From: AP-15 sp963832875
GTDB taxonomy: Bacteria; Pseudomonadota; Alphaproteobacteria; ATCC43930; CGMCC-115725
Assembly (NCBI GenBank): GCA_963832875.1
Contig: CAWHWB010000007.1
Span: 372,001-436,000 of the forward strand
Direction: 5' to 3'
DNA length: 64,000 nucleotides
Below, in pieces: positions 37,441 through 46,399 of this stretch. The stretch's first letter is position 1, and the number at the start of each line of letters is the position of its first letter. The translations under genes and the position numbers were made by a program. The notes under the pieces were generated by a model. That model was not told where the DNA came from, made no database searches, and saw nothing but the letters and a program-made list of their open reading frames with translations.

Positions 37441-38280
37441 ATGCCGTCGCGCTACACCGCGACCGACCCGCGGGCTTACGAGCGCTTGATGGGGCGCTGG
37501 AGCCCGAGGCTGGCGGCACAGCTGATCGCCTGGGCCGGGATCGCGCCCGGCGAGCGGGTGCTCGATGTCGGCTGCGGCACCGGCAGCCTCGCCCTGGCGC
37601 TCGCCGCCCGCTCCGAGCCCGCCGCGATCGTCGGGGTCGACATCGCCCCGCCCTATGTCGCCTATGCCGCCTCGCGCTCGGCCGATCCGCGGCTCAGCTT
37701 TGCCGTCGCGGACGCCGCGGCGCTCGACTTTCCAGCCGCGAGCTTTGACCGCACTTTGTCGCAGCTGGCGCTCAATTTCATGTCTGAGCCCGCCGCGGCG
37801 CTCACTGCCATGCGCCGGGTCACCCGGCCGGGCGGGGTGGTCGCCGCCGCGGTCTGGGACTTCCCCGGCGGCCTCGTCTACCAGCGGATCTTTTGGGACA
37901 CCGCCGCGGCTCTCGATCCCGCGGCTGACCATGCCCGCGCCCGGCACTATTCGAGCCCGCTGACCGGACCGGGCGAACTCGCCGCCGCGTTCGGCGATGC
38001 CGGTCTCGCCGAGGTGCGTGAGGGCTCGTTGACGATCCGCCTCGAATATCGCGACTTCGCCGATTATTGGGAGCCGATCGAACAGGCGCAGGGGCCGGTC
38101 GGCGATTATGTCAAGGCCCTGCCGGCGGAGCGGCTCCGGGTTCTCGCCGCGAAGGTGCGCCGGGCCTATCTGGCGGGTGCTATCGACGGCCCGCGCTCGA
38201 TGGCCGCAACTGCCTGGGCGGCTTACGGGGTTGTCCCGGCCGGCCCGCTCGGCCCGATAAATCTCACGCGGGGCCGCTGA
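37441..38280 (+). CDS. Class I SAM-dependent methyltransferase
   Basis: 279 residues. Motif I RVLDVGCGTGSLALAL (near 40), IVGVDIAPPYVAYA, post-motif FDRTLSQLALNFMSEPAAAL and VTRPGGVVAAAVWDF are standard. Resembles UbiE/methyltransferase-11 proteins of unknown substrate. Starts 50 bases after the exporter, probably cotranscribed; its 3' end overlaps the end of the convergent cobT by 17 bases. Confidence 0.8.
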   Translation: MPSRYTATDPRAYERLMGRWSPRLAAQLIAWAGIAPGERVLDVGCGTGSLALALAARSEPAAIVGVDIAPPYVAYAASRSADPRLSFAVADAAALDFPAASFDRTLSQLALNFMSEPAAALTAMRRVTRPGGVVAAAVWDFPGGLVYQRIFWDTAAALDPAADHARARHYSSPLTGPGELAAAFGDAGLAEVREGSLTIRLEYRDFADYWEPIEQAQGPVGDYVKALPAERLRVLAAKVRRAYLAGAIDGPRSMAATAWAAYGVVPAGPLGPINLTRGR

Positions 38281-39283
38281 CCCCGGCTTCGCCAAAGGTC
38301 GCCATGCCGTTGTGGCAGGCCGTCGCCGCTTTGAGGATGCCGAGCGCCAGGGTGGCACCCGAGGCCTCGCCGAGGCGCATGCCGAGATCGAGCAACGGCC
38401 GCTGGCCCAGCCGCTCGAGCAGTACGCGGTGACCGGGCTCGGCCGAGACGTGGGCGACGACGCAATGGTCGAGCGCATGGCGATCGGCGGCGAACAGGAC
38501 TGCGGCGGCGGCGGTCGCGGTAAAGCCGTCGAGCACGACCGGGACCCGCCCGAGCCGGGCGGCCAGCACCGCGCCGGCGATTGCCGCGAGCTCCAGCCCG
38601 CCGAGGCGCCGCAGCAGCTCGAACGGGTTGCCGGAGGCAGGGCGGTGCAAAGCCACGGCCGTTGCGACGGCGCGCCGCTTGTTGTCGAGCGCCGCCCCGG
38701 CGACGCCGGTGCCGGGGCCGGTCCATTGCCCGGCATCGCCGCCGAACAGCCCGGCGCACAACGCCGCCGCGGCAGTGGTGTTGCCGATCCCCATTTCGCC
38801 TACCGCCAATGCGTCGATGTCGGGTTCGACCGCCATCATGCCGTAGGCCATCGCCTTGGCGCATTCCTCCTCGCTCATCGCCGGACCTAGGGCGATGTCG
38901 CCGGTGGGCGCGTCGAGGTTCATCTCGTAAACCCGCAGATCGGCGTCGACGACCCGGCACAGCTGGTTCACCGCAGCGCCGCCGGCAATAAAGTTCTGCA
39001 CCATCTGCGCGGTGACCGAGGCCGGATAGGCCGAGACCCCACGCGCGGCGACGCCGTGATTCCCGGCAAAAACGATGGTGCGCGGATGGTCGAGGCGGGG
39101 CGGGTGCCGCGCCTGCCAGGTGGCGAGCCACACCGCCAATTCTTCGAGCCGCCCGAGCGACCCCGCGGGCTTGGTCAGCTGCGCCTGGCGCGCCGCGGCG
39201 GTGCCGCCGGCGTCGCGGTCCGGTCCCGGCAAATGGTTCAACAGCGCGCGCATCTCGTCCAGATTCGCGGTCGGGTCAGGCAT
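38264..39283 (-). CDS. cobT: Nicotinate-nucleotide:dimethylbenzimidazole phosphoribosyltransferase
   Basis: 339 residues. Makes alpha-ribazole phosphate for the lower ligand of cobalamin. Motifs: TKPAGSLGRLEELAVWLATW, TIVFAGNHGVAARGVSAYPA, AVGEMGIGNTTAAAALCAGL, PVVLDGFTATAAAAVLFAA, and the catalytic Glu within LGEASGATLALGILKAA. Length is normal. The ATG at 39283 is chosen because it starts the family's N-terminus (DEMRALL); the frame is open further upstream. Divergent from cobS, 113 bases apart, so they may share a control region. Confidence 0.93.
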   Translation of the reverse strand: MPDPTANLDEMRALLNHLPGPDRDAGGTAAARQAQLTKPAGSLGRLEELAVWLATWQARHPPRLDHPRTIVFAGNHGVAARGVSAYPASVTAQMVQNFIAGGAAVNQLCRVVDADLRVYEMNLDAPTGDIALGPAMSEEECAKAMAYGMMAVEPDIDALAVGEMGIGNTTAAAALCAGLFGGDAGQWTGPGTGVAGAALDNKRRAVATAVALHRPASGNPFELLRRLGGLELAAIAGAVLAARLGRVPVVLDGFTATAAAAVLFAADRHALDHCVVAHVSAEPGHRVLLERLGQRPLLDLGMRLGEASGATLALGILKAATACHNGMATFGEAGVSGPA

Positions 39284-39396
39284 CGGGGTACTCCTTCGCG
39301 CGCGATCGTCCCCGAAGCGCGTTGCGAACCCAAGCGGAAAAGCACGGCTGCATGCGGCCGTTTCGGTCTGGCTGCCGAGTTGGCTATGGTCGGGCG

Positions 39397-40173
39397 ATGA
39401 CCGCTCGCCAACATTCGACCGGCCGGCGGCCGGGTTTCGTCGCCGGCTTCGCTGCGGCCGTAGGGTTTCTGACGCAACTGCCGATCGGGCCGCCTGCCGA
39501 GGGCGATTGGCGGCTCGCCGACGCGGTCTGGGCCTTTCCGCTGGTCGGCGCCGGCATTGGCGCCATCGCCGGTCTCGCGTTTCTGGCAGCCGAGCTTCTC
39601 GGCCTCGGCGACGGTCCGGCGGCGCTGCTGGCGGTGCTGGCCGGAGTGTGCCTGACCGGGGCATTGCACGAGGACGGTCTCGCCGACACCGCCGACGGGA
39701 TCTTCGGCGGCGTCGATCGCGAATCGAGGCTGGCAATCATGCGCGACAGCCGGCACGGCACCTTTGGCGTGCTGGCGATCGTGCTGAGCGTCGCGTTGCG
39801 GGCCGCCGCCCTCGCGCAAACCGGCGAAGCGATCTACGCCGGCTTGGCGCTGATCGCGGCCCACGCCGCCTCGCGGGCGCTGTTGCCGGCTGCGATGTGG
39901 GCGCTGACCCCGGCGCGCGCCGACGGACTCGCGGCCGAAGCCGGACGACCGCACCCCGCGCCGGTGATCGGCTCAATTGTCGTCGGAGTGGTCCTTGCCC
40001 TGGCGGCACTTGGGCCTTGGCTCGGGCTGATCGCCTTCGCGGCTTCGGCCGTGGCCGTAGTTGCCGCGGGCGTGCTGGCCCGCCATCGGATCGGCGGCTA
40101 CACCGGCGATGTCTTGGGCGCCTTTCAGCAGGTCGCGGAAATCGCCATGCTGCTCGCGGCGGCAGCGCGATGA
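39397..40173 (+). CDS. cobS: Adenosylcobinamide-GDP ribazoletransferase (cobalamin synthase)
   Basis: 258 residues, polytopic membrane enzyme joining AdoCbi-GDP to alpha-ribazole (phosphate). FVAGFAAAVGFLTQLPIGPP at the start and the acidic metal-binding block LHEDGLADTADGIFGGVDRE (near 86-105) followed by RLAIMRDSRHGTFGV are diagnostic; RHRIGGYTGDVLGAFQQVAE closes the protein. No ribosome site stands out before ATG 39397, but it begins the conserved part. Confidence 0.93.
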   Translation: MTARQHSTGRRPGFVAGFAAAVGFLTQLPIGPPAEGDWRLADAVWAFPLVGAGIGAIAGLAFLAAELLGLGDGPAALLAVLAGVCLTGALHEDGLADTADGIFGGVDRESRLAIMRDSRHGTFGVLAIVLSVALRAAALAQTGEAIYAGLALIAAHAASRALLPAAMWALTPARADGLAAEAGRPHPAPVIGSIVVGVVLALAALGPWLGLIAFAASAVAVVAAGVLARHRIGGYTGDVLGAFQQVAEIAMLLAAAAR

Positions 40174-40223
40174 CCGCTGGCGCGACGCGCTTTCGGCTTT
40201 GCCGATCTCAATCGCAGGGAGCG

Positions 40224-40634
40224 TCAGCCGGGCGGCGGCATTTTCGGAAAGCGCTGCATGTTGCCGCCCAGCTCTACCCAGGGCTGCGCGCTGTCGCAGT
40301 AGATCTCCATCGCCGGCTTGACCCAGCTCGGATCATCGAGCGTCCCTGTCAAGATCATCACCACGTTCGGCATGGCCTCGGCTTCGTCCATGACCGAGGA
40401 GCCGCACTCCGGGCAAAAGCGCCGGAACATGGTCTTGCCGGTGTCGCCGCGATCGTTGAAGGTCTTTAGGTTGCCCTGCAGGCTCACCGTCGGCTTCGGC
40501 AGCGCCACCACCGTCGCGAACGCGGCGCCAAGGCCCTTCTGGCAGTTTTTGCAATGGCACACGCCGACAAACGCCGGCTCGGCATCGGCCGAATAGCGCA
40601 CCTTGCCGCACAGGCATCCGCCTTCGATCTTCAT
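40224..40634 (-). CDS. GFA / CENP-V family zinc protein
   Basis: 136 residues. Zinc ligands: GGCLCGKVRY (CxC), VCHCKNCQKG (CHCxxC) and FCPECGSSV (CxxC), the pattern of glutathione-dependent formaldehyde-activating enzyme relatives. Actual activity in this subfamily is uncertain. It points away from the riboswitch and is not part of the cobalamin unit, although it lies within it. Confidence 0.85.
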   Translation of the reverse strand: MKIEGGCLCGKVRYSADAEPAFVGVCHCKNCQKGLGAAFATVVALPKPTVSLQGNLKTFNDRGDTGKTMFRRFCPECGSSVMDEAEAMPNVVMILTGTLDDPSWVKPAMEIYCDSAQPWVELGGNMQRFPKMPPPG

Positions 40635-40755
40635 TCGCCCCTCCTGTTCATTGCATGGCGGCTCTCGCCGCTGGCGACATTCTAGCCCGGCTAAGACAGC
40701 GGGATCGAGCGCAAACCGCGAGACGGCCGGCGGCGGGGTGTGCTAGCCTCGTCTT

Positions 40756-40936
40756 CGCGATGCGACAGGGAAGTCCGGTGCAAGACCGGCGCTGCCCCCG
40801 CAACTGTAAGCGGCGAGACCGCGGCAACGGCCACTGGCTTTCGCCCCCCTTCCTCCCCGCACGCGGGGGAGGGCAGGGGGGAGGCCGGGAAGGCGCCGCG
40901 GGCGACCACCCCGAGCCAGGAGACCTCCGCATCGCG
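40756..40936 (+). ncRNA. Cobalamin riboswitch
   Basis: The B12-box core is clear: GGGAAGTCCGGTGCAAGACC (40769-40788), GCTGCCCCCGCAACTGTAAG (40791-40810), GCCACTGG, GGGAAGGC and CCGAGCCAGGAGACC near 40911-40925. A perfect 9-bp P1 stem closes it: CGCGATGCG (40756-40764) with CGCATCGCG (40928-40936). The variable arm between CCACTGG and GGGAAGGC is enlarged by a GC-rich palindrome. The kinase/transferase gene begins 40 bases downstream, so the switch most likely blocks its expression (and that of cobW, cobN and later genes) when adenosylcobalamin is plentiful. Confidence 0.95.
40852..40872. repeat. GC-rich palindrome inside the riboswitch variable arm
   Basis: CCTCCCC and GGGGAGG arms (7 bp) around GCACGCG, flanked by more C- and G-runs that extend the stem. 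Resembles the palindromes at 52890-52918 and within cobQ. Confidence 0.6.
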
Positions 40937-40975
40937 CGAAAAGGGGACGATTCCTCGGGCGGAGGAGGGGCACCT

Positions 40976-41545
40976 ATGGCGTTATCGCCAATTGTTTCGA
41001 CGAGTGCGCGGCGAACTCGCGCCGGGCTGCCCAGGGTGAGCCTGGTGCTGGGCGGCGCCCGGTCGGGCAAGAGCCGCTATGCCGAGGGCCTGGTTGAAGG
41101 GGCCGCCGCTGCTGGGACCTATTGCGCGACCGCCGAGGCCGGCGATGCCGAGATGGCGGCGCGCATCGCCGCGCACCGGTCGCGCCGCGGCCCGTTCTGG
41201 CGCACGGTCGAAGAGAAGCTGGCGCTGGCGCCGGCGATTGCTGGCGAGGCGGCGTCCGAACGGCCGTTGCTGATCGATTGCCTGACCGTGTGGCTGTCGA
41301 ACCTGCTGCTCGCCGGACAATCGGCCGAAGACGAAGCTGCGGCATTGTGCGCGGCATTGCGCCTGGCCGCGGGGCCGGTCGTTCTAGTCGCCAACGAAGT
41401 CGGCATGGGGCTGGTGCCCGAAACGCCGCTCGGACGCCGCTTTCGTGACGCCGCCGGCCGTCTTAATCAACAGGTCGCAGCCCTCGCCGACCATGTCGTC
41501 TTCGTCGCCGCCGGCCTGCCGCTCGTGCTGAAGGAGGGGTGGTGA
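40976..41545 (+). CDS. cobU: Adenosylcobinamide kinase / cobinamide-phosphate guanylyltransferase
   Basis: 189 residues (CobP in Pseudomonas denitrificans naming). Phosphorylates cobinamide and attaches GMP. P-loop SLVLGGARSGKSRYAE (near 26), catalytic His in AARIAAHRSRRG, LLIDCLTVWLSNLLL and LVANEVGMGLVPETPLGRRF are diagnostic, the last ending in RDAAGRLNQ. ATG 40976 has GGAGGAGG nine bases upstream and lies just after the riboswitch. Confidence 0.93.
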   Translation: MALSPIVSTSARRTRAGLPRVSLVLGGARSGKSRYAEGLVEGAAAAGTYCATAEAGDAEMAARIAAHRSRRGPFWRTVEEKLALAPAIAGEAASERPLLIDCLTVWLSNLLLAGQSAEDEAAALCAALRLAAGPVVLVANEVGMGLVPETPLGRRFRDAAGRLNQQVAALADHVVFVAAGLPLVLKEGW

Positions 41546-41611
41546 TAACAGCGATACGAGCGGCCGTGCGAGGCCCTTGCTCGGTAGCGTCTCCCGCGGG
41601 GCGCTGCTGAC

Positions 41612-42637
41612 ATGCGCCGGGTTCCGGCGACGGTGATCACCGGCTTTCTCGGCGCCGGCAAGACCAGCCTGGTGCGCCACCTGCTCGCACGCGCGCAGGC
41701 GCGGCGGCTTGCCATCATCGTCAACGAATTTGGCGAGCTCGGCATCGATCGCGAGCTATTGCTCGGCTGCGGCGACGAAGCGTGCGGCGAAGACGACATC
41801 GTCGAGCTGGCCAATGGCTGCATCTGCTGCACTGTTGCCGACGACTTTTTGCCGACCCTGACCCGGCTGCTCGATCGCGCCGCACCACCCGAGCATATCC
41901 TGATCGAGACTTCGGGGCTGGCCCTGCCGAAACCCTTGGTGCAGGCGTTTGCCTGGCCCGAGATCCGCACCCGCACCACGGTCGACGGAGTTCTGACGGT
42001 GATTGACGCCGCCGCCGTCGCCGACGGCCGGTTCGCCGACGACCCCGCGGCGGTGGCGCGCGCGCGGGCGGCGGACCCGGCGCTCGTCCACGACAACCCG
42101 CTCGACGAGGTGTTTGGCGACCAGCTCGCCTGCGCCGATCTGGCGATCCTGAACAAGGCCGATCTCGTTCCCGCCGCTCGGTTCGCGGCACTTCGCCGCG
42201 AGGTCGGCGAGCGGCTGCGCCCTGGGGTCAAGCTGGTCGCGGCGCGAAATGGCGCGGTGCCGCCCGAAGTGGCGCTCGGTCTCGCTGCGAATGCCGAGGA
42301 CGATCTCGCCGCGCGGCCGTCGGTGCACGATCTCGATATGGCGCACGACCACGACGATTTCGCCAGCTTCGTCGTGGATTTGGGCGCGGTGACCGATATC
42401 GAGGCGTTTGTTGCGCGGCTGCGCGCGGCGATCCGCCGGCATGGTGTGCTGCGGCTCAAGGGCTTCGTCGATCTGCCCGGCCGCGAGCGGCGGCTGGTTG
42501 TGCAGGCGGTCGGCGACCGGCTGCAGCACTATTTCGACCGGCCTTGGCATTGGAGCGAACGACGCGCGACGCGGCTCGTCGTGATCGGCGAGAAGGGCTT
42601 CGCCCGGAACGCGATCGCGGCGGCGCTGACCGACTGA
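41612..42637 (+). CDS. cobW: CobW-type GTPase, cobalt/zinc chaperone
   Basis: 341 residues, COG0523 G3E GTPase. Walker A ATVITGFLGAGKTSLVRHLL (residues 6-), the metal motif ANGCICCTVADDF (CxCC near 74), ETSGLALPKP, ILNKADLV and the C-terminal CobW_C region with HDHDDFASFVVD (His-rich) are present. In a cobalamin operon such proteins deliver cobalt to the CobN chelatase. Sits directly before cobN: its stop (TGA) and the cobN ATG are adjacent. Confidence 0.93.
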   Translation: MRRVPATVITGFLGAGKTSLVRHLLARAQARRLAIIVNEFGELGIDRELLLGCGDEACGEDDIVELANGCICCTVADDFLPTLTRLLDRAAPPEHILIETSGLALPKPLVQAFAWPEIRTRTTVDGVLTVIDAAAVADGRFADDPAAVARARAADPALVHDNPLDEVFGDQLACADLAILNKADLVPAARFAALRREVGERLRPGVKLVAARNGAVPPEVALGLAANAEDDLAARPSVHDLDMAHDHDDFASFVVDLGAVTDIEAFVARLRAAIRRHGVLRLKGFVDLPGRERRLVVQAVGDRLQHYFDRPWHWSERRATRLVVIGEKGFARNAIAAALTD

Positions 42638-45600
42638 ATGCACCTGCTCGCCGCCCTGCCGGGGACCATCGCCGACGGCTCGGCTGCGGTCGATCTCGCC
42701 CAGACCCCGGGCGACATCGTGGTGCTGTCGAGCGCCGACACCGAATTGGCGCTGCTCGCTGCCGCCCAGGCGCTGCGGCGTGCGCAGGACCCGGCGGCGC
42801 CGAGCCTGCGCCTCGCGCCGATCCTGCAGCTTGCCCATAATTTCTCGGTCGACCTCTACATGGAGACGGTGGCGCGAGCCCGTCTCGTGATCGCTCGGGT
42901 GCTCGGCGGCAACGCCTATTGGCCCTATGGGATTGAGCGGCTGGTCGAGACGTGCAGCACCAACGGCGTCCCGCTGGCGCTGCTGCCCGGCGACGACAAG
43001 CCCGACCCGGAGCTGGCCGAGCTCTCGTCCCTGACGCCCGGCAGCAGAAGCCGGCTGTGGCGCTACCTCGCCGAAGGCGGTCCGGCCAACGCCGAAAATC
43101 TGCTGCGCTATGCCGGCTCGCTGATCGGCCGGGATATCGCCTGGGCCGAACCGGCGCCGTTGCTGCGCGCCGGCCTCTACTGGCCCGACCATACCTTGCC
43201 GACCCTCGCCGACATCGAAGCTGAGTGGCCCCGCGAGCCTGGTCCGGCGATAGCCAGGCGCGGCATCGTACCGATCCTATTCTATCGGGCGCTGGTGCAG
43301 TCGGGCAATACCGCACCGGTCGATGCGCTGGCCCGTGCGCTCTCGGCCCGGCGGCTATGCCCGGTGCCGATCTTCGTCCAAAGCCTGAAGGATGGCGAGG
43401 CCGCCGCGTTGCTCGGCGACGTTTTCGCCTCCCGTCCTCCCGCTGTGATCCTCAACGCGACCGGATTTTCGGTGCGGGCGGGCGCCGGCGACGATCCGCT
43501 GGCCGCGGCTGACTGCCCGGTCTTGCAGGTGGTCTTTTCGGGCGGCGACGAGGCCAGCTGGCGCGCCGGGACCCGCGGCCTCGCGGCGCGCGACCTGGCG
43601 ATGAACGTGGCCCTGCCCGAGATCGACGGCCGCATCCTGTCGCGCGCCGTCTCTTTCAAAGCGCCGCTCGGCCGCGACCCCGAGACCGAAGTCGATCTCG
43701 TCGGCTACCGACCGGTTGTTGACCGGATCGCCTTTGTCGCCGACCTCGCGCGCAACTGGGCGCGGCTGCGCGAAAAGCCGGCCGCTGAGCGCCACGTGGC
43801 GATGGTCCTCGCCAATTATCCGGGCCGCGACGGCCATATCGGCAACGGGGTCGGCCTCGACACGCCGGCGTCGGTGCTGGCGATCCTGCGGGCGCTGGCC
43901 GGCGCCGGCTATCGCGTCGCCGAAATCCCCGAAGATCCCGAGGCGCTGATCCGGCGGCTGACCGCCGGCCCGACCAACGCCAACCCAGGCGCGCCGGCGG
44001 AAGAAGCATTCTCGTTTGCAGAATATTCCTCGTTCTTCGCGACCCTATCGATTTCGGTGCAGCAGGCGGTCGTCGGCCGCTGGGGTCCGGCCCAACGCGA
44101 CCCGTTTTTCCGCGACGGCCGGCTCGACTGCGGCCGGTTTGCGATCCCCGGCTTTCGCGCCGGCAATGTCGCGGTACTGATCCAGCCGGCGCGGGGCTAC
44201 GGCATCGATCCGAAATCGACCTATCACGATCAGGTCCTGGCGCCGCCGCACGCCTATCTCGCCGCCTATGCCTGGCTCGCGCATGATTTCCGCGCCGACG
44301 CGATCCTTCATCTCGGCAAGCACGGCACCCTCGAATGGCTGCCTGGGAAGGCGCTGGCATTGTCGGCGGAATGCTTTCCCGAGGCGGTACTGCCGGCGCT
44401 GCCGCATTTCTATCCGTTCATCGTCAACGATCCGGGCGAGGGGACCCAAGCCAAGCGCCGCACCCAGTCAGTCATCGTCGACCATCTGACGCCGCCCCTG
44501 ACCCGTGCCGGCAGCTACGGCGCCATGGCCGAGCTCGAGCGCCTGATCGACGAATATTACGAGGCCGCCCATGGCGACTCTCGCCGCGTCGGGGTGCTGG
44601 CGGCGGCGATCCTCGAACGGGCGCGGTCGGCCGGGCTCGACGGCGATTGCGGCATCGCCGCCGGCGAGGACACGAATTCGGCGTTGCGCAAGCTCGACGG
44701 GCTGCTGTGCGAGGTCAAGGAGTTGCAGATCCGCGACGGGCTCCATGTCTTCGGCCGCAGCCCCGAGGGCCAGAGGCTCGACGCGCTGCTCGTCGCCTTT
44801 GCCCGTCCCGGCCGCGGCGCCGCCGCCGAAGACGCATCGCTGCTGCGCGCCTTGGCCGCCGATCTCGACCTTGGCAAGGACCCGCTCGCTCTCGACCTGG
44901 CCGAGCCGTGGCACGGCCCACGCCCAGCCATCCTCGTCGGTCGCGGACCTTGGCGTAGTGCCGGCGATACCGTCGAGCGTCTCGAGATGCTGGCCGGGCG
45001 CCTCGTCGCGGGCGAGGTTCGGGCCGAGGCGAGCTGGCTCCGGACCCGCGCAGTGCTCGACTGGATCGAGTGCCGTTTGCGACCCGCCGTGATGCAATGC
45101 GGGCCGGCTGAGCTGGCCGCGCTTCTGGCCGGGCTCGATGGCCGGCTGGTATTGCCCGGCCCCTCCGGCGCGCCGAGCCGCGGCCGGCCGGAAGTGTTGC
45201 CCACCGGGCGCAATTTCTATTCGGTCGATACCCGCGCGGTGCCGACCCAGGCTGCTTGGCAGCTCGGCTGGAAATCGGCGGCGTTGCTGGTCGAGCGCCA
45301 CGCGCAGGAATACGGCGCCTATCCGGCGCGCGTGGCGCTGTCGGCCTGGGGTACCGCCAACATGCGCACCGGCGGCGACGACGTCGCCCAGGCGATGGCA
45401 TTGCTGGGCGTGCAGCCGGTATGGGAGCGGGCGAGCGGTCGGGTGACCGGGTTCGAGATCATGCCGGCCTCGGTGCTCGATCGGCCGCGGGTCGATGTCA
45501 CCCTGCGCGTCTCGGGCTTTTTTCGCGACGCCTTTCCGGGGCTGATCGACCTGATTGATTCGGCGGTGCGCGCGGTCGCCGCCCTCGACGAGCCGGCCTC

Positions 45601-46399
45601 GGTCAACCCGCTTGCAGCCCGCGTCGCCGCCGACCGACAAGCGTTGGCAGCCGAGGGCTTGGCGTCGGAGGAGGCCGCGCGGCGCGCCGGCTACCGCATT
45701 TTCGGCTCGAGACCGGGCGGCTACGGGGCCGGGCTGCAGACGCTGATCGACGCGCGGAGCTCGGACGACGAAGCCGATCTCGCCGCGGCCTGGCTCGCGG
45801 CGAGCAGCTACGCCTATGATGCCGGCGGCGAGGGCCGCCCTGAGCGGGCGATGCTGGAAGCAAGGCTCGCCAATGCCGACGCAGTGCTGCACAACCAGGA
45901 CAACCGCGAGCACGACCTGCTCGACAGCGGCGATTATTGGCAATTCGAGGGCGGCCTGGCGCTCGTCGTCCGGCGGCTTTCGGGGCAGGTGCCGGCGGTC
46001 TGGCACAACGATCATTCGCGGCCCGAGACACCGCGCATCCGCAGTCTGCGCGAGGAGATCGGGCGCGTCGTCCGCGGCCGGGCCGCGAACCCGCACTGGA
46101 TCGAGGGGGTGATGCGCCACGGCTACAAGGGTGCGGCCGAGATCGCGGCGACCGTCGATTACCTGTTCGCCTTCGCCGCGACCGCGCGCATGGTCGACGA
46201 TGCGCATTTCGAGGCGCTCTTCGACGCCTATCTCGCCGATGACCGCGTGCGCTTGTTCATGGCCGACAACAACCCCGCGGCCCTCGCCGACACCAGCCGC
46301 CGCTTTCTCGAAGCGATCGACCGCGGCCTGTGGCGCCCGCGTCGCAACAGCGCTCGCGAGGCGCTGGAGCAATGCCGCCAACAATTCCCGCCCGCCTGA
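42638..46399 (+). CDS. cobN: Aerobic cobaltochelatase subunit CobN
   Basis: 1,253 residues, the usual size. Large subunit that inserts cobalt into hydrogenobyrinic a,c-diamide. Landmarks: LVIARVLGGNAYWPYGIERL near 90, PGRDGHIGNGVGLDTPASVL near 390, ILHLGKHGTLEWLPGKALAL near 550, RGAYPARVALSAWGT-like YPARVALSAWGTANMRTGGD near 893, and VWHNDHSRPETPRIRSLRE. Its partners CobS/CobT (chelatase AAA subunits, different from the cobS/cobT of nucleotide-loop assembly here) are not in the window. Begins right at the cobW stop; the 3' end overlaps the next gene by 28 bases. Confidence 0.95.
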   Translation: MHLLAALPGTIADGSAAVDLAQTPGDIVVLSSADTELALLAAAQALRRAQDPAAPSLRLAPILQLAHNFSVDLYMETVARARLVIARVLGGNAYWPYGIERLVETCSTNGVPLALLPGDDKPDPELAELSSLTPGSRSRLWRYLAEGGPANAENLLRYAGSLIGRDIAWAEPAPLLRAGLYWPDHTLPTLADIEAEWPREPGPAIARRGIVPILFYRALVQSGNTAPVDALARALSARRLCPVPIFVQSLKDGEAAALLGDVFASRPPAVILNATGFSVRAGAGDDPLAAADCPVLQVVFSGGDEASWRAGTRGLAARDLAMNVALPEIDGRILSRAVSFKAPLGRDPETEVDLVGYRPVVDRIAFVADLARNWARLREKPAAERHVAMVLANYPGRDGHIGNGVGLDTPASVLAILRALAGAGYRVAEIPEDPEALIRRLTAGPTNANPGAPAEEAFSFAEYSSFFATLSISVQQAVVGRWGPAQRDPFFRDGRLDCGRFAIPGFRAGNVAVLIQPARGYGIDPKSTYHDQVLAPPHAYLAAYAWLAHDFRADAILHLGKHGTLEWLPGKALALSAECFPEAVLPALPHFYPFIVNDPGEGTQAKRRTQSVIVDHLTPPLTRAGSYGAMAELERLIDEYYEAAHGDSRRVGVLAAAILERARSAGLDGDCGIAAGEDTNSALRKLDGLLCEVKELQIRDGLHVFGRSPEGQRLDALLVAFARPGRGAAAEDASLLRALAADLDLGKDPLALDLAEPWHGPRPAILVGRGPWRSAGDTVERLEMLAGRLVAGEVRAEASWLRTRAVLDWIECRLRPAVMQCGPAELAALLAGLDGRLVLPGPSGAPSRGRPEVLPTGRNFYSVDTRAVPTQAAWQLGWKSAALLVERHAQEYGAYPARVALSAWGTANMRTGGDDVAQAMALLGVQPVWERASGRVTGFEIMPASVLDRPRVDVTLRVSGFFRDAFPGLIDLIDSAVRAVAALDEPASVNPLAARVAADRQALAAEGLASEEAARRAGYRIFGSRPGGYGAGLQTLIDARSSDDEADLAAAWLAASSYAYDAGGEGRPERAMLEARLANADAVLHNQDNREHDLLDSGDYWQFEGGLALVVRRLSGQVPAVWHNDHSRPETPRIRSLREEIGRVVRGRAANPHWIEGVMRHGYKGAAEIAATVDYLFAFAATARMVDDAHFEALFDAYLADDRVRLFMADNNPAALADTSRRFLEAIDRGLWRPRRNSAREALEQCRQQFPPA

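Noticed and set aside
41756..43192. Minus-strand open frame of 478 codons
   Set aside because: Antisense to cobW and the start of cobN.
44468..46384. Minus-strand open frame of 638 codons
   Set aside because: Fully antisense to cobN and has no recognisable motif.
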